Of a stretch of DNA of 64,000 nucleotides, positions 1-10,613 are shown one piece after another. The notes beneath the pieces are model-generated. The model saw only the letters and a list, made by a program, of their open reading frames with translations, did not search any database and had not been told where the DNA came from. The stretch spans positions 186,001 through 250,000 of the forward strand of contig NZ_VWVU01000008.1 in assembly GCF_008638365.1 (NCBI RefSeq), read 5' to 3'. Made by a program: the position numbers and the translations under genes. Source of the stretch: Nocardiopsis quinghaiensis. GTDB lineage: Bacteria; Actinomycetota; Actinomycetes; Streptosporangiales; Streptosporangiaceae. Numbering within the stretch: position 1 is the stretch's first letter; every line of letters begins with the position of its first letter.

Positions 1-2559
1 GTGGCATGGGACCTGTCCGGCCCCACCTTCCGGCACGAGGAGTACGCCGAGTACAAGGACGGCCGCTCCGACACACCGCCGGAGTTCCCCTCCCAGGTGC
101 CCCTCACCCAGGACCTCATGCGGATGGTCGGCGTCGCCAACCTGTCCGCGCCGGGCTTCGAGGCCGACGACGTCATCGCCACGCTGGCCCACCGGGGCGG
201 TGAGGCCGGGATGGAGGTGCTCATCGCCTCCGGAGACCGCGACGCCTTCCAGCTGATCACCGACTCCTGCACGGTCCTGTACCCGGGAAAGAGCCTGTCG
301 GACCTGCGGCGCATGGATCCCGCGGCGGTCGAGGACAAGTACGGGATCCCCCCGGAGCGCTACCGCGACCTGGCGGCCCTGGTGGGGGAGAAGGCCGACA
401 ACCTGCCCGGCGTGCCCGGGGTGGGTCCCAAGACCGCCGCCAAGTGGATCACCAAGTACGGGTCCCTGGACGAGCTGGTCGCCCACGCCGACGAGCTCCC
501 CGGCAAGGCGGGGCAGAGCTTCCGCGACCACCTGGACGACGTGCTGCGCAACCAGCGCCTGAACCAGCTGGCCACGGACGTGGCCCTGGACGTGGACGTC
601 AGGGCGCTGGGCCTGGGCGAGGCCGACCGGACCGGGATCGACGCGCTCTTCGACAACCTGGAGTTCGCCTCCAACCTGCGCGAGCGCCTGTACTCCGTGA
701 TCCGCCTGGAGGGCGGCGCGGAGGCGGCCGACGCCGCGCCCGCCGAGGGCTTCCGGATCGACCTGACCGTGGCCGGGACCGGGGAGCTGGCCTCCTGGAT
801 CACCCGGCACGCCGCCCCTGACAACGCCGACGGCGACACCCTCACCCCCACGGCGCCCGCAGGGCTGGCCGTGGACGGCACCTGGGGCCGCGGCACCGGC
901 AGGGTGGACGCGCTGGCCGTCAGCGTGCCCTCGGGAGAGGCGGTGTTCGTCGACCCCACCACCCTGGACCCGGCCGACACCGAGGCGCTGGCCGCCTTCC
1001 TGGCCGACCCCGGCCGCCCCAAGGTCGTGCACGAGTGCAAGGGAGCCCTGCTCGCACTGGGCGCGCACGGGTGGACGCTGGGCGGTGTGGTCAGCGACAC
1101 CGCCCTGGCCGCCTACCTGGTCCAGCCGGGGCAGCGCCGCTTCGACCTCGCCGACCTGTGCCGCAGGTACCTGGGCCGGGAGCTGGAGGAGTCCTCCTCC
1201 GGCGACCAGCTGACCCTGGACCTGGGCGACGGCGGCGAGGCGGGCTCGGGCCACCAGCACCTGCTGGCGGTGCGCGCGAGCGCCACCCGCGACCTGGCCG
1301 GGGTGCTGTCCGCGGAGTTGGACAAGAGGGGCGGCACCCACCTGTTGCACGAGGTCGAACTGCCGCTGGTGGACGTGCTGGCGCGGCTGGAGCGGGCGGG
1401 GATCGCCGCCGACCGCGAGTACCTGGAGGACCTGCAGGGCGAGTTCGCCTCCGCGGCCCGCGGCGCGGTGGAGCGGGCGCACGAGGTGGTGGGCCGCGAG
1501 TTCAACCTCGGCTCTCCCAAGCAGCTCCAGCAGGTGCTGTTCGAGGAGCTGGGCCTGCCCAGGACCAAGAAGATCAAGACGGGCTACACCACCGACGCGG
1601 ACGCGCTGGCGTGGCTGGCGGCGCAGACCGACAACGAGCTGCCCGCGGTACTGCTGCACCACCGCGACCAGACCAAGCTGCGGACCACGGTCGAGGGGCT
1701 GATCAAGACGATCGCCGACGACGGCCGCATCCACACCACCTTCAACCAGACGGTGGCCGCGACCGGCCGTCTCAGCTCCACCGAGCCCAACCTGCAGAAC
1801 ATCCCGGTGCGCACCGACGTGGGAAGGCGCATCCGGCGGGCGTTCGTGGTGGGCGAGGGCTTCGACGAGCTGCTCACCGCCGACTACAGCCAGATCGAGC
1901 TGCGCATCATGGCGCACCTGTCGGGCGAACAGGCGCTGATCGAGGCCTTCGACAGCGGCTACGACTTCCACGCGCAGATGGCCGCGCAGGTCTTCGACGT
2001 CGAGGTCGAGCGGGTCGACGGAGAGGCGCGCTCCAAGATCAAGGCGATGAGCTACGGCCTGGCCTACGGGCTGAGCGTCTACGGCCTGTCCCAGCAGCTG
2101 GGCATCGCGCCGGAGGAGGCCAAGCGCCTGATGGAGAACTACTTCGCCGAGTTCGGCGGAGTGCGCGACTACCTCGACTCGGTGGTGGAGGAGGCCCGCA
2201 GGGTCGGCTACACCGAGACGATCCTGGGGCGCCGCCGCTACCTGCCCGACCTGACGAGCGACAACCGCCAGCGCCGGGAGATGGCCGAGCGGATGGCGCT
2301 CAACGCGCCCATCCAGGGGTCGGCGGCCGACATCATCAAGGTGGCCATGCTCCGGGTGGACGCGGCGCTCACCGAGGGCGGCTTCTCCTCGCGGGTCCTG
2401 CTCCAGGTGCACGACGAACTCGTGGTGGAGATCGCTCCGGGCGAACGCGAGGCGGTCGAAAACCTCGTGACGCGGCAGATGAGCTCCGCCTATGATCTGC
2501 GTGTCCCGCTGGCCGTCTCGGTCGGCAGCGGGCAGAACTGGCACGACGCCGCGCACTGA
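1..2559 (+). CDS. polA: DNA polymerase I, 5' end outside window
   Basis: This is the large C-terminal part of DNA polymerase I, which fills gaps in repair and removes RNA primers. The frame is open from base 1, so the true start lies upstream and 852 codons are visible. The 5' nuclease domain covers about residues 1-240, with [16 protein letters not shown] and the helix-hairpin-helix [12 protein letters not shown]. The central 3'-5' exonuclease-like domain lacks the usual DxE motif, so proofreading is probably absent, as in mycobacterial PolA. The polymerase domain has motif A DYSQIELR (D628 in window numbering), motif B around [14 protein letters not shown], and motif C VHDELVVE (D805). The gene ends 46 bases before arfB. 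Confidence 0.97.
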   Translation: MAWDLSGPTFRHEEYAEYKDGRSDTPPEFPSQVPLTQDLMRMVGVANLSAPGFEADDVIATLAHRGGEAGMEVLIASGDRDAFQLITDSCTVLYPGKSLSDLRRMDPAAVEDKYGIPPERYRDLAALVGEKADNLPGVPGVGPKTAAKWITKYGSLDELVAHADELPGKAGQSFRDHLDDVLRNQRLNQLATDVALDVDVRALGLGEADRTGIDALFDNLEFASNLRERLYSVIRLEGGAEAADAAPAEGFRIDLTVAGTGELASWITRHAAPDNADGDTLTPTAPAGLAVDGTWGRGTGRVDALAVSVPSGEAVFVDPTTLDPADTEALAAFLADPGRPKVVHECKGALLALGAHGWTLGGVVSDTALAAYLVQPGQRRFDLADLCRRYLGRELEESSSGDQLTLDLGDGGEAGSGHQHLLAVRASATRDLAGVLSAELDKRGGTHLLHEVELPLVDVLARLERAGIAADREYLEDLQGEFASAARGAVERAHEVVGREFNLGSPKQLQQVLFEELGLPRTKKIKTGYTTDADALAWLAAQTDNELPAVLLHHRDQTKLRTTVEGLIKTIADDGRIHTTFNQTVAATGRLSSTEPNLQNIPVRTDVGRRIRRAFVVGEGFDELLTADYSQIELRIMAHLSGEQALIEAFDSGYDFHAQMAAQVFDVEVERVDGEARSKIKAMSYGLAYGLSVYGLSQQLGIAPEEAKRLMENYFAEFGGVRDYLDSVVEEARRVGYTETILGRRRYLPDLTSDNRQRREMAERMALNAPIQGSAADIIKVAMLRVDAALTEGGFSSRVLLQVHDELVVEIAPGEREAVENLVTRQMSSAYDLRVPLAVSVGSGQNWHDAAH

Positions 2560-2605
2560 GCCGCGGCGCGGGAGAACCGTGGGACGACGCGAGGAGGCGG
2601 AAACG

Positions 2606-3049
2606 GTGACGGCACGTGGCGGAGCCCCCGAAGGGCTGACCGTGGGTTCGGTCACCATCCCCGCCGACGCGCTCACGTGGCGGTTCTCCCGCTCCTCCGG
2701 GCCGGGCGGCCAGCACGTCAACACCTCCGACACCCGGGTGTCGCTGTCGTTGGACGTGGCCGCCTGCACCAGCCTGGGGCACACGCGGCGCCAGCGCGCG
2801 CTGGAGCGGCTCGGGGGGCGCCTGGTCGACGGTGTGCTGACGGTGACGGTGCAGACGACCCGGTCGCAGGCGCGCAACCGGGTCGAGGCCAGGGAGCGGA
2901 TGGCGGTCCTGCTGGCGGAGGCCACGGCCCCGCCCGCGCGCGAACGCCGTGCGACCCGCCCCAGCCGGAGGGCCAGACAGCGCCGCGTGGACGCCAAGCG
3001 GCAACGGAGCGCGATCAAACGGTCACGCTCCCGCCCTCCTATGGACTGA
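2606..3049 (+). CDS. arfB: ArfB-type peptidyl-tRNA hydrolase
   Basis: This 147-residue protein belongs to the YaeJ/ArfB family, which enters stalled ribosomes and hydrolyses peptidyl-tRNA. The catalytic GGQ sits in SGPGGQHVNTSDTRV. The C-terminal tail is strongly basic (RRARQRRVDAKRQRS), as expected for the part that lies in the empty mRNA channel. The start chosen is GTG at 2606, because GAGGAGG at 2591-2597 is ideally placed 8 bases upstream; longer in-frame starts run back into polA and lack such a site. It probably shares a transcript with polA. The assignment rests on the GGQ motif, small size and basic tail. Confidence 0.88.
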   Translation: MTARGGAPEGLTVGSVTIPADALTWRFSRSSGPGGQHVNTSDTRVSLSLDVAACTSLGHTRRQRALERLGGRLVDGVLTVTVQTTRSQARNRVEARERMAVLLAEATAPPARERRATRPSRRARQRRVDAKRQRSAIKRSRSRPPMD

Positions 3050-3126
3050 CCGTAACCCGCTCCCCCCAATATTTTTTCCGGCGCCCCAGGACGCCCCGCC
3101 GGTGCGCGCCCGGCGTTCACCCAGAG

Positions 3127-3158
3127 GCGGTACGCCCCTGCGGACGTGGGGGTACCGC
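3127..3158 (+). terminator. Hairpin between arfB and rpsA
   Basis: GCGGTAC at 3127-3133 pairs with GTACCGC at 3152-3158. The stem continues inward with CCCC against GGGG, giving about 11 pairs with one bulge. It lies 78 bases after the arfB stop and ahead of the rpsA promoter, where an intrinsic terminator is expected. No clear U-run follows. Confidence 0.5.
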
Positions 3159-3235
3159 TAGTTGATCTTGACTGCCATACTCGGGTAAATTGCCGCCATT
3201 GTGACCTACGTCGGGTTGGCGGGCCGGGGTTCCGA

Positions 3236-3264
3236 TTGACCAGGACGCCCTTGTCTCATATTCT
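3236..3264 (+). promoter_or_regulatory. Predicted rpsA promoter
   Basis: TTGACC at 3236-3241 and TATTCT at 3259-3264 are separated by exactly 17 bases, matching the principal (HrdB-like) sigma factor consensus. Transcription from here would give an rpsA leader of about 210 bases. Long rpsA leaders can be autoregulated by S1, but no specific fold was identified here. Confidence 0.6.
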
Positions 3265-3483
3265 GGCTGCAGCGTTGTGGGTTCGTGCGGGCGTCCGCTG
3301 TCTCCAGTGAGGGACAAACAGGATGGCACCACTTCGGTCAACACTCTGGACCCGGCGGTTGGTGGTCAGGCGGCCCTGTGTCGCCACGGCCCTGCTTCTC
3401 ACCTCCGGACGACGGATCGATGGGCTCGAACCTACGGCGTGCCCATCTTCCTGAATCTGTCCGTATCCGGAGTCCACCCACAA

Positions 3484-4983
3484 ATGACGAGCAGCACCGA
3501 AGCCACCTCGGCACCCCAGGTAGCGGTCAACGACATCGGGTCCGAGGAAGCCTTCCTCGCGGCGATCGACGAGACCATCAAGTACTTCAACGACGGTGAC
3601 ATTGTCGAGGGCACCATCGTGAAGGTCGATCGAGACGAGGTCTTGCTCGACATCGGCTACAAGACCGAGGGTGTGATCCCTTCCAGGGAACTCTCGATCA
3701 AGCACGACGTCGACCCCGGCGAGGTTGTTGCCGTCGGCGACCAGGTCGAGGCCCTCGTCCTCCAGAAGGAGGACAAGGAGGGTCGTCTGATCCTGTCCAA
3801 GAAGCGCGCCCAGTACGAGCGCGCCTGGGGCACGATCGAGAAGATCAAGGAGGAGGACGGCGTCGTCACCGGCACCGTCATCGAGGTCGTCAAGGGCGGC
3901 CTCATCCTCGACATCGGTCTGCGCGGCTTCCTGCCCGCCTCCCTGGTCGAGATGCGCCGTGTGCGCGACCTGCAGCCCTACGTCGGCCGTGAGCTCGAGG
4001 CGAAGATCATCGAGCTGGACAAGAACCGCAACAACGTGGTCCTGTCCCGCCGCGCCTGGCTCGAGCAGACCCAGTCCGAGGTTCGCCAGACGTTCCTCAA
4101 CACCCTCCAGAAGGGGCAGATCCGCAAGGGCGTCGTCTCCTCGATCGTCAACTTCGGTGCCTTCGTGGACCTGGGCGGCGTCGACGGCCTGGTGCACGTC
4201 TCGGAGCTGTCCTGGAAGCACATCGACCACCCGAGCGAGGTCGTCGAGGTCGGCCAGGAGGTCACCGTCGAGGTTCTCGACGTGGACATGGAGCGCGAGC
4301 GCGTCTCCCTGTCGCTCAAGGCGACGCAGGAAGACCCGTGGCAGCAGTTCGCCCGGACCCACCAGATCGGCCAGGTTGTTCCCGGCAAGGTCACCAAGCT
4401 GGTTCCGTTCGGTGCGTTCGTGCGCGTCGAAGAGGGCATCGAGGGTCTGGTCCACATCTCTGAGCTGGCCGAGCGCCACGTCGAGGTGCCGGAGCAGGTC
4501 GTCCAGGTCGGTACCGAGATCTTCGTCAAGATCATCGACATCGACCTCGACCGCCGTCGCATCAGCCTCTCGCTGAAGCAGGCCAACGAGAGCGTCTCGC
4601 CGGACCAGGTCGACTTCGACCCCACGCTGTACGGCATGGCGGCCGACTACGACGAGCAGGGCAACTACAAGTACCCCGAGGGCTTCGACGCCGAGAGCGG
4701 CGAGTGGCTCGAGGGCTTCGAGGCCCAGCGGGACGAGTGGGAGCGCAGCTACGCCGAGGCGCAGGCCCGCTTCGAGGCGCACCGCAAGCAGGTCGAGGAG
4801 GCCCTCGCGGCCGAGGCCGACGCTGCGAACGCGCCCGCCCCGGAGGAGGAAGAGGAGTACACCGGCGGCGATGGTGGCCAGAGCGCCAACCAGCCCGCTT
4901 CGGAGGCTTCCTCCAGCGGCGCCCTGGCCTCGGACGAGGCCCTGGCCGCCCTCCGCGAGAAGCTCGCGGGCGGCGACGCCTAG
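3484..4983 (+). CDS. rpsA: 30S ribosomal protein S1
   Basis: Ribosomal protein S1 binds mRNA on the 30S subunit. The 499-residue product has four S1 (OB-fold) RNA-binding repeats, starting around EGTIVKVDRDEVLLDIG, VTGTVIEVVKGGLILDIG, KGVVSSIVNFGAFVDLGG and PGKVTKLVPFGAFVRVEE. An acidic, alanine-rich tail follows. Four repeats rather than six is usual for actinobacterial S1. ATG at 3484 is chosen because the family begins just before the EEAFLAAIDETIKYF segment. The ribosome-binding site is weak (GGAG at 3469-3472, 11 bases away), which is common for S1 genes. The gene has its own promoter upstream and a strong terminator downstream. Confidence 0.97.
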   Translation: MTSSTEATSAPQVAVNDIGSEEAFLAAIDETIKYFNDGDIVEGTIVKVDRDEVLLDIGYKTEGVIPSRELSIKHDVDPGEVVAVGDQVEALVLQKEDKEGRLILSKKRAQYERAWGTIEKIKEEDGVVTGTVIEVVKGGLILDIGLRGFLPASLVEMRRVRDLQPYVGRELEAKIIELDKNRNNVVLSRRAWLEQTQSEVRQTFLNTLQKGQIRKGVVSSIVNFGAFVDLGGVDGLVHVSELSWKHIDHPSEVVEVGQEVTVEVLDVDMERERVSLSLKATQEDPWQQFARTHQIGQVVPGKVTKLVPFGAFVRVEEGIEGLVHISELAERHVEVPEQVVQVGTEIFVKIIDIDLDRRRISLSLKQANESVSPDQVDFDPTLYGMAADYDEQGNYKYPEGFDAESGEWLEGFEAQRDEWERSYAEAQARFEAHRKQVEEALAAEADAANAPAPEEEEEYTGGDGGQSANQPASEASSSGALASDEALAALREKLAGGDA

Positions 4984-5024
4984 GCAGTAGGCCCGGTAGG
5001 TCCGCGAGGACTCGCTGACAGCCC

Positions 5025-5062
5025 CGAAGGGCCGTCCCCTCTTGCGAGGGGGCGGCCCTTCG
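5025..5062 (+). terminator. rpsA terminator
   Basis: A long hairpin is formed by CGAAGGGCC at 5025-5033 and GGCCCTTCG at 5054-5062, with an inner CCCCTC/GAGGGG stem closed by a TTGC loop. It lies 42 bases after the rpsA stop. Confidence 0.85.
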
Positions 5063-5153
5063 CCGTGTCCGGGTCCGCCTCCGGGGTTCCGGTGGGGCGG
5101 GGAACTAGGGTCGTGGCGTGTCCCCGACGGGCGGGGCGTGTTGAGGAGGCGAC

Positions 5154-5678
5154 GTGTTCGACATCCACCCGGCCACCCCCGCCGACGCGGGTGAGGTCTT
5201 CACCCTCCAGCGGGCCGCGTTCGTCGACGAGGCCCAGGCCTTCGGCGACCCGTTCGTGCTGCCGCTCACGGAGAGCCTGGAGAGGGTGGAAAGACTGCTG
5301 GGGCAGGAGGACACCCTCGCGCTCAAGGCGGTCTCCGGGACCCGCCTGGTCGGGGCGGTCCGGGCGCGGGTGATGGGCGCCAGCGCCGTGGTCGGCCGCC
5401 TGGCGGTGGTCCCCGACCTGCGGCGCCGGGGGATCGCGCGGACCCTGCTCGCCGACGTCGAAGGGCGCCTGCGCGAGCGCCACCCCCACCTGACCGCGCT
5501 CGCCCTGTCCACCGGTGCCCAGGAGGCCGGACAGCAGCGGCTCTACCGCGGGCTCGGGTACACCGAGACCTCCAGGGAACGGGTGGCCGAGCACCTGGTC
5601 ATGGTGCACATGCGCAAGGAACTCACCCCGGACCCGTCCGACGGGGGCGGCGTCGCCGAGCGGGGAGCGGCGGTCTAG
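5154..5678 (+). CDS. GNAT family N-acetyltransferase
   Basis: This 174-residue protein has the single-domain GNAT fold that transfers an acyl group from acyl-CoA. The acetyl-CoA loop is [15 protein letters not shown] at about residues 83-97, and a typical C-terminal element [15 protein letters not shown] follows. The substrate cannot be predicted. The GTG start at 5154 follows GAGGAGG at 5143-5149, with tight 4-base spacing. The gene stops 10 bases before coaE, and this neighbourhood (rpsA, acetyltransferase, coaE, uvrB) is typical of actinomycetes. Confidence 0.85.
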   Translation: MFDIHPATPADAGEVFTLQRAAFVDEAQAFGDPFVLPLTESLERVERLLGQEDTLALKAVSGTRLVGAVRARVMGASAVVGRLAVVPDLRRRGIARTLLADVEGRLRERHPHLTALALSTGAQEAGQQRLYRGLGYTETSRERVAEHLVMVHMRKELTPDPSDGGGVAERGAAV

Positions 5679-5681
5679 GGT
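5676..5681 (+). promoter_or_regulatory. Possible -10 box for leaderless coaE mRNA
   Basis: TAGGGT ends 7 bases before the coaE ATG and overlaps the stop codon of the acetyltransferase gene. This spacing fits a leaderless transcript, which is common in actinobacteria. No convincing -35 is present, so this is a low-confidence suggestion. Confidence 0.3.
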
Positions 5682-5688
5682 TCTCGGC

Positions 5689-6288
5689 ATGCTGAAAGTG
5701 GGACTCACCGGTGGGATCGGCTCCGGCAAGAGCGCGGTCTCGGCCGGACTGGCGGCCTACGGCGCCACCGTCATCGACGCCGACGCCATCGCCCGGGAGG
5801 TGGTCGAGCCGGGCACGCCCGGCCTGGCCGCGGTCGTCGCCGAGTTCGGGGAGGAGGTGCTCACCCCGGAGGGGCGGCTGGACCGGCCCAGGCTGGGCGA
5901 GATCGTCTTCGCCGACGAGGAACGCCTGGCCCGGCTCAACGCCATCGTGCACCCCCTTGTGGGCGAGCGCAGCGCCCAGCTGATGGAGGAGGCGGTGGCC
6001 TCCGGGGTGGAGGTGGTCGTCTACGACGTCCCGCTGCTGGTGGAGAACGGACTGGGACCGCTCTACGACGTGGTGGTCGTGGTCGACGCCCCCGACGAGG
6101 TGCGGGTGGAGCGGGTGGCCGTCAACCGGGACATGCCGCGCGAACAGGTGCGGGCCCGCATCCGTGCGCAGGCCGACCGGGAGGCCCGCCTGGCCGCCGC
6201 CGACCTGGTGGTCGACAACTCCGGCACCCGCGAGGAGCTGCGGGAGCGGGTCGCCGAACTCTGGAGCGAACTCCTCAAGCGCGCCTAG
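5689..6288 (+). CDS. coaE: Dephospho-CoA kinase
   Basis: CoaE phosphorylates the 3'-hydroxyl of dephospho-CoA, the last step of coenzyme A synthesis. The 199-residue protein begins with a P-loop, [11 protein letters not shown]. It keeps the family segments [13 protein letters not shown] and [10 protein letters not shown], and the lid region [18 protein letters not shown] at 5689 is the natural family start. The closest neighbour upstream ends 10 bases earlier. Its stop shares the palindrome CTAG (6285-6288) with the stop of the convergent gene on the other strand, so the two genes overlap by four bases. Confidence 0.95.
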   Translation: MLKVGLTGGIGSGKSAVSAGLAAYGATVIDADAIAREVVEPGTPGLAAVVAEFGEEVLTPEGRLDRPRLGEIVFADEERLARLNAIVHPLVGERSAQLMEEAVASGVEVVVYDVPLLVENGLGPLYDVVVVVDAPDEVRVERVAVNRDMPREQVRARIRAQADREARLAAADLVVDNSGTREELRERVAELWSELLKRA

Positions 6289-7391
6289 ATGTGCTGTCCC
6301 GGTCCTCGGCGCAGGGCCGCGGACAGGGACGCGCCGGCGTCCACGGCCTCGCGTACCAGCTCCTCCCGGACCGAGTGCGCGGCCTCCACGCTGAGCAGGC
6401 TGTCGTCGATCTCCTCGGTGCGCATGGCCTCCTGGGACGAGGACAGCGCCAGGTCGGCGTAGTCCGCGGCGCGGTCGGCGATCTCCTGGCACTGCTCCCA
6501 CTCGCGGTGTGCGGTCACCGCCGCGTGCACACGCTCGCCGTAGCCGATCAGCACCCCGACCCGCTCGGCGAGCGCCGCGTGGGCGCGGCCCACGGCCTCC
6601 TCCTGCGGTTCGAGCGCCCGGGTGACCTGGTCGGACACCGCCTCGCGCTTGCGCCGCAGCAGCTCCTTGCGCAGGGAGCGCAGCCGTAGCAGCTCCTGGG
6701 ACATCCGCCACTCCTCCTCGCGCAGCAGGGGCAGCGTGAGGCCGGCGTCGAAGGACTCGCCCAGTACCCGGGCGCCCTCCTCCACCCTGTCGGTGGCCTG
6801 CTGGAGCTGGGCGAACAGGTGCGCCTCGGGCTCGTCGCGGCGGGTGGCGTAGCCGTGGGGGCGGCCGAAGTCCTCGGGCAGCACGTAGCGGTCGGCGTTC
6901 TCCGAGGCCAGACGGGCGACCATGCCCGGGCGCATGACGGCCCCGGTACCGCCCACGGCGACGGCCAGGTAGAGGGCCGCGGTGGTGGGGTCGCCGGGGA
7001 CGACCGAGCCGAGCGGTCCGACGACCGGTTCGAGCAGCAGCCGGGCGCCCATGACCCCGACCGCGGAGGCGGGCAGCGCCCAGAAGGCGTGCATGACCAG
7101 GTCGGCCCAGTCGTCGGTGAAGGAACCCTTGAGGGAGACCAGTCCGAGAACGGCCATGGTCGTCCCCAGACACAGCAGGGCCATGAGGACGGCACCGGCG
7201 GCCGGGGAGAGCAGGGCGACGGCCGCGAGGGAGCTGCCTCCCGCGGCGGTGAGCGCGGCCCCCCGCCTCCAGGTGAGACGGCGGGAGGGCCCGGACGAGC
7301 TCGGGATCAGCCTCTCGGGGTGGGCCCGCATACGCGCGACCGCACGGGGAGGGAGGGCCGGGTCGAAGGTGGGTCTGCGGGGATGGGACAC
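6285..7391 (-). CDS. Membrane protein with coiled-coil C-terminus
   Basis: I do not recognise a named family. The 368-residue product has a basic N-terminus and two or more hydrophobic stretches near residues 45-85, with others around 105-150. The rest is a soluble, charged, helical region with heptad-like patterns (for example [21 protein letters not shown]) that probably forms a coiled coil. GTG at 7391 is preferred over starts further upstream because GGAGGT lies 7 bases before it. The gene is convergent with coaE and divergent from uvrB. Its function is unknown; the layout suggests an envelope protein with a cytoplasmic helical bundle. Confidence 0.75.
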   Translation of the reverse strand: MSHPRRPTFDPALPPRAVARMRAHPERLIPSSSGPSRRLTWRRGAALTAAGGSSLAAVALLSPAAGAVLMALLCLGTTMAVLGLVSLKGSFTDDWADLVMHAFWALPASAVGVMGARLLLEPVVGPLGSVVPGDPTTAALYLAVAVGGTGAVMRPGMVARLASENADRYVLPEDFGRPHGYATRRDEPEAHLFAQLQQATDRVEEGARVLGESFDAGLTLPLLREEEWRMSQELLRLRSLRKELLRRKREAVSDQVTRALEPQEEAVGRAHAALAERVGVLIGYGERVHAAVTAHREWEQCQEIADRAADYADLALSSSQEAMRTEEIDDSLLSVEAAHSVREELVREAVDAGASLSAALRRGPGQHI

Positions 7392-7543
7392 GGCTGGCAC
7401 CTCCGCTTCGGACACAGCACGCTGTCTCGATGGTAGCCCCCTACCCACGACCCGACAGGGATGTCACAGGCGGTCGGTAGCGTTGGGGGTGAGGGACACG
7501 CGGACGCGGGGGCGGCCCGCCGTTCGATGGGAGAAGAGGCGAC

Positions 7544-9643
7544 GTGCGACCGGTCAGCGACATCAAACGCAGCGAGGCGCCCTTCGAGGTGATCTCGGAG
7601 ATGACCCCGGCGGGGGACCAGCCAGGCGCGATCACCGAGATCAGCAGGCGGGTGCGTGCGGGGGATCCGCACACGGTGCTGCTCGGCGCCACCGGTACCG
7701 GTAAGACGGCGACCGTGGCGTGGACGGTGGAGCGGCTCCAGCGGCCGACCCTGGTGATGCAGCCCAACAAGACCCTGGCGGCGCAGTTCGCCAACGAGCT
7801 GCGGCAGATGCTGCCGAACAACGCGGTCGAGTACTTCGTGTCTTACTACGACTACTACCAGCCCGAGGCCTACGTCCCGCAGAGCGACACCTTCATCGAG
7901 AAGGACTCCTCGGTCAACGACGAGGTGGAGCGGCTGCGCCACTCGGCGACCAACTCGCTGCTCACACGCCGGGACACCATCGTGGTCGCGTCGGTCTCGT
8001 GCATCTACGGCCTGGGCACCCCGCAGGAGTACGTGGACCGGATGGCGCAGCTGGCGGTGGGTATGGAGGTCGACCGCGACCAGCTGCTGCGCCGCCTGGT
8101 GGAGATGCAGTACTCCCGCAACGACACCGCGTTCACGCGTGGCACGTTCCGCGTGCGCGGCGACACCATCGAGATCATCCCGGTCTACGAGGAGCTGGCG
8201 ATCCGCATCGAGATGTTCGGTGACGAGGTCGAGCGCCTGCTCACCCTGCACCCGCTCACCGGCGAGGTGCTGGGGGAGAGCCGGGAGATGTTCATCTTCC
8301 CCGCCTCGCACTACGTGGCCGGTGAGGAGCGCACCGAGCGTGCGATCGCCTCGATCGAGGCGGAGCTGGGCGAGCGGCTGGCCGACCTGGAGGCGCAGGG
8401 CAAGCTGTTGGAGGCGCAGCGCCTGCGCATGCGCACCACCCACGACCTGGAGATGATGCGCCAGCTGGGTACCTGTTCGGGCATCGAGAACTACTCGCGG
8501 CACTTCGACGACCGCGAGCCGGGCAGCCCGCCCAACACCCTGCTGGACTACTTCCCCGAGGACTTCCTGCTGGTGCTGGACGAGTCGCACGTGACCGTCC
8601 CGCAGATCGGCGCGATGTACGAGGGCGACGCCGCGCGCAAGCGCACCCTGGTCGACCACGGGTTCCGGCTGCCCTCGGCGATGGACAACCGGCCGCTGAG
8701 GTGGGAGGAGTTCACCGAGCGGATCGGGCAGGCCGTCTACCTGTCGGCGACCCCGGGCCGCTACGAGCTGCGCCAGAGTGGCGGCGACGTGGTGGAGCAG
8801 GTCATCCGTCCCACCGGCCTGGTCGACCCGGAGGTGCTGGTCAAGCCGACCGACGGGCAGATCGACGACCTGGTGCACGAGATCCGGGTGCGCGCCGAGC
8901 GCCAGGAGCGGGTGCTGGTCACCACGCTCACCAAGAAGATGGCCGAGGACCTCACCGACTACTTCGCCGAACTGGGCATCCGGGTGCGCTACCTGCACAG
9001 CGAGGTGGACACGCTGCGCCGGGTGGAGCTGCTGCGGGAGCTGCGGGTGGGCGAGTTCGACGTGCTGGTGGGCATCAACCTGCTGCGCGAGGGCCTGGAC
9101 CTGCCCGAGGTGTCGCTGGTGGCGATCCTGGACGCGGACAAGGAGGGTTTCCTGCGCTCGGAGACCTCGCTGATCCAGACGATCGGTCGCGCGGCACGCA
9201 ACGTCGCGGGCCAGGTGCACATGTACGCCGACAACGTCACGGACTCGATGCGGTCGGCGATCGACGAGACCACGCGGCGCCGCGACAAGCAGCTGGCCTA
9301 CAACGCCGAGCACGGGATCGACCCCACGCCGCTGCGCAAGCAGATCGCCGACATCCTGGACACGCTCAACCGGGAGGACGTGGACACCGAGGAGCTCATG
9401 TCCACCGGTTACCGCAGCTCCGGGACCAAGGGCGGCCGTGCCCCGGTACCCGCCCTGGGCGAGCGCTCGGCCGAGGTCTCCTCCATGCCGCGCGCGGAGC
9501 TGGCCGACCTCATCGGGCAGCTGAGCGAGCAGATGCACCAGGCGGCGACCGACCTCCGGTTCGAGCTGGCGGCCAGGTTGCGCGACGAGATCGGTGAGCT
9601 CAAACGCGAGCTTCGCGGTATGGACGCGGCCGGGGTGAGGTGA
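7544..9643 (+). CDS. uvrB: Excinuclease ABC subunit B
   Basis: UvrB is the DNA-damage verification helicase of nucleotide excision repair, acting with UvrA and UvrC. The 699-residue protein has Walker A GATGTGKT at residues 48-55 and the beta-hairpin region [20 protein letters not shown]. It also has the DEAD-like motif [11 protein letters not shown], motif [11 protein letters not shown], and a C-terminal UVR domain (about 655-690) that contacts UvrC. Length and order match the family. GTG at 7544 is the start, with an A/G-rich stretch (GAGAAGAGG) upstream. It appears to be a single-gene unit. Confidence 0.97.
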   Translation: MRPVSDIKRSEAPFEVISEMTPAGDQPGAITEISRRVRAGDPHTVLLGATGTGKTATVAWTVERLQRPTLVMQPNKTLAAQFANELRQMLPNNAVEYFVSYYDYYQPEAYVPQSDTFIEKDSSVNDEVERLRHSATNSLLTRRDTIVVASVSCIYGLGTPQEYVDRMAQLAVGMEVDRDQLLRRLVEMQYSRNDTAFTRGTFRVRGDTIEIIPVYEELAIRIEMFGDEVERLLTLHPLTGEVLGESREMFIFPASHYVAGEERTERAIASIEAELGERLADLEAQGKLLEAQRLRMRTTHDLEMMRQLGTCSGIENYSRHFDDREPGSPPNTLLDYFPEDFLLVLDESHVTVPQIGAMYEGDAARKRTLVDHGFRLPSAMDNRPLRWEEFTERIGQAVYLSATPGRYELRQSGGDVVEQVIRPTGLVDPEVLVKPTDGQIDDLVHEIRVRAERQERVLVTTLTKKMAEDLTDYFAELGIRVRYLHSEVDTLRRVELLRELRVGEFDVLVGINLLREGLDLPEVSLVAILDADKEGFLRSETSLIQTIGRAARNVAGQVHMYADNVTDSMRSAIDETTRRRDKQLAYNAEHGIDPTPLRKQIADILDTLNREDVDTEELMSTGYRSSGTKGGRAPVPALGERSAEVSSMPRAELADLIGQLSEQMHQAATDLRFELAARLRDEIGELKRELRGMDAAGVR

Positions 9644-9822
9644 CGCCGACCCCCGCGGCACGGCGGTTCCGGTTCCGGGGGGCCGGGGCCGGAGCGGGCG
9701 GGCGTATCGGAACAGGAACGTTTGGGGAACAGCGAGGTCGCACGGTTATCTCCGCGTGACATACTCTTGGCTTCGCGCAAGCTGTATGTCGCAATTGCCG
9801 GTTATCCGGTTGTGGGGGAAAC

Positions 9823-10269
9823 ATGAGGGTTCGGCTCTTGGCGGCTGCGGGCGGTGGCCTGCTGTTCACCTTCCTGCTTCCCGGCTGCGGTCTGGCCTTC
9901 GGGCATGAGGACGTCGAGGTGCCCAACGGTGCCCCGGGCACCGAGGGCGCCAGGGACGACGTGGTCATACCCGACCACAACGTCAGCGACGACGACACAC
10001 TGATCATCGTCGACGACGGCGCCGAGATCAACGAGGACTGCGGCGGCCGCGAGGTCGTGGTCACCGCGGACGACGCCGTCGTGATACTGCACGGCGGCTG
10101 CGGGCTGGTGCGGGCCACCGGTCGCGGGTCCACCGTCGACGTGGGTTCGGCGGACAAGATCGTGCTGATCGGGGTGGACAACACCGTCTCCTTCGCCTCA
10201 GGCGACCCCGAGGTGGTCAACCACGGCCGCAACACCACGGTGACCGAGGGCGGCGTCGCCGGGAAGTGA
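9823..10269 (+). CDS. Lipoprotein, DUF3060-like
   Basis: The 148-residue product has a short signal peptide ending in a lipobox, LLPGC, with the lipidated cysteine at residue 22. It should therefore be anchored on the outer face of the cytoplasmic membrane. The mature part is acidic and built of short strands (TLIIVDDGAEINEDC, VVVTADDAVVILHGGC, KIVLIGVDNTVSF), resembling the small right-handed helix of DUF3060 proteins. Two cysteines in the mature part could form a disulphide. GGGGGA precedes the ATG start. Function unknown; the DUF3060 label is from memory of the pattern. Confidence 0.75.
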   Translation: MRVRLLAAAGGGLLFTFLLPGCGLAFGHEDVEVPNGAPGTEGARDDVVIPDHNVSDDDTLIIVDDGAEINEDCGGREVVVTADDAVVILHGGCGLVRATGRGSTVDVGSADKIVLIGVDNTVSFASGDPEVVNHGRNTTVTEGGVAGK

Positions 10270-10613
10270 TCCGGGAACGCTGGTGGGCAGGGCGGTTCCG
10301 TGTCGGTGCGTTGACCGCCCCGGCACCCTAGAGTGACCTTCGATCCGTTACCGTGGTGCGCGTCCGCTCGTATCCTCATCGGAGCGCGCGGACGCCAAGG
10401 TCGGGTGCGCGCGGCGACGCGGAGTGAATTCTCGATTGCAATCGGAGATTTCGTACTCTCGGCCGGTTCCGAGGCGGTACGGTCGTTTCGTCCCGCCCGC
10501 GGTGCGACTCCGGTCCCGTCGGGGCGGCACGACGGTCAGGGCGTCGCACGCGCCATTCCGGTACCGGTCCGAGAGCGCGTGTTCGACGTGAGGACCCGCT
10601 AGGGGAGGGGTGG
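10270..10613 (+). other. Intergenic region with a 12-bp palindrome
   Basis: No gene with convincing codon use was found in these 344 bases. The middle is locally A/T-rich compared with its surroundings and holds the perfect palindrome CGATTGCAATCG at 10433-10444, a possible operator for the downstream acetyltransferase gene. An open frame of 89 codons (10333-10602) has no homologue I recognise and was not called. Confidence 0.4.

Noticed and set aside
9709-9751. Three GGAAC motifs before the lipoprotein gene as an ECF sigma-factor promoter
   Set aside because: The spacing to the downstream GTT is about 14 bases, shorter than the usual 16-17, so the match was judged too weak.
10333-10602. 89-codon + strand frame in the gap before the GNAT gene
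   Set aside because: Poor third-position GC bias, no ribosome-binding site and no family resemblance.
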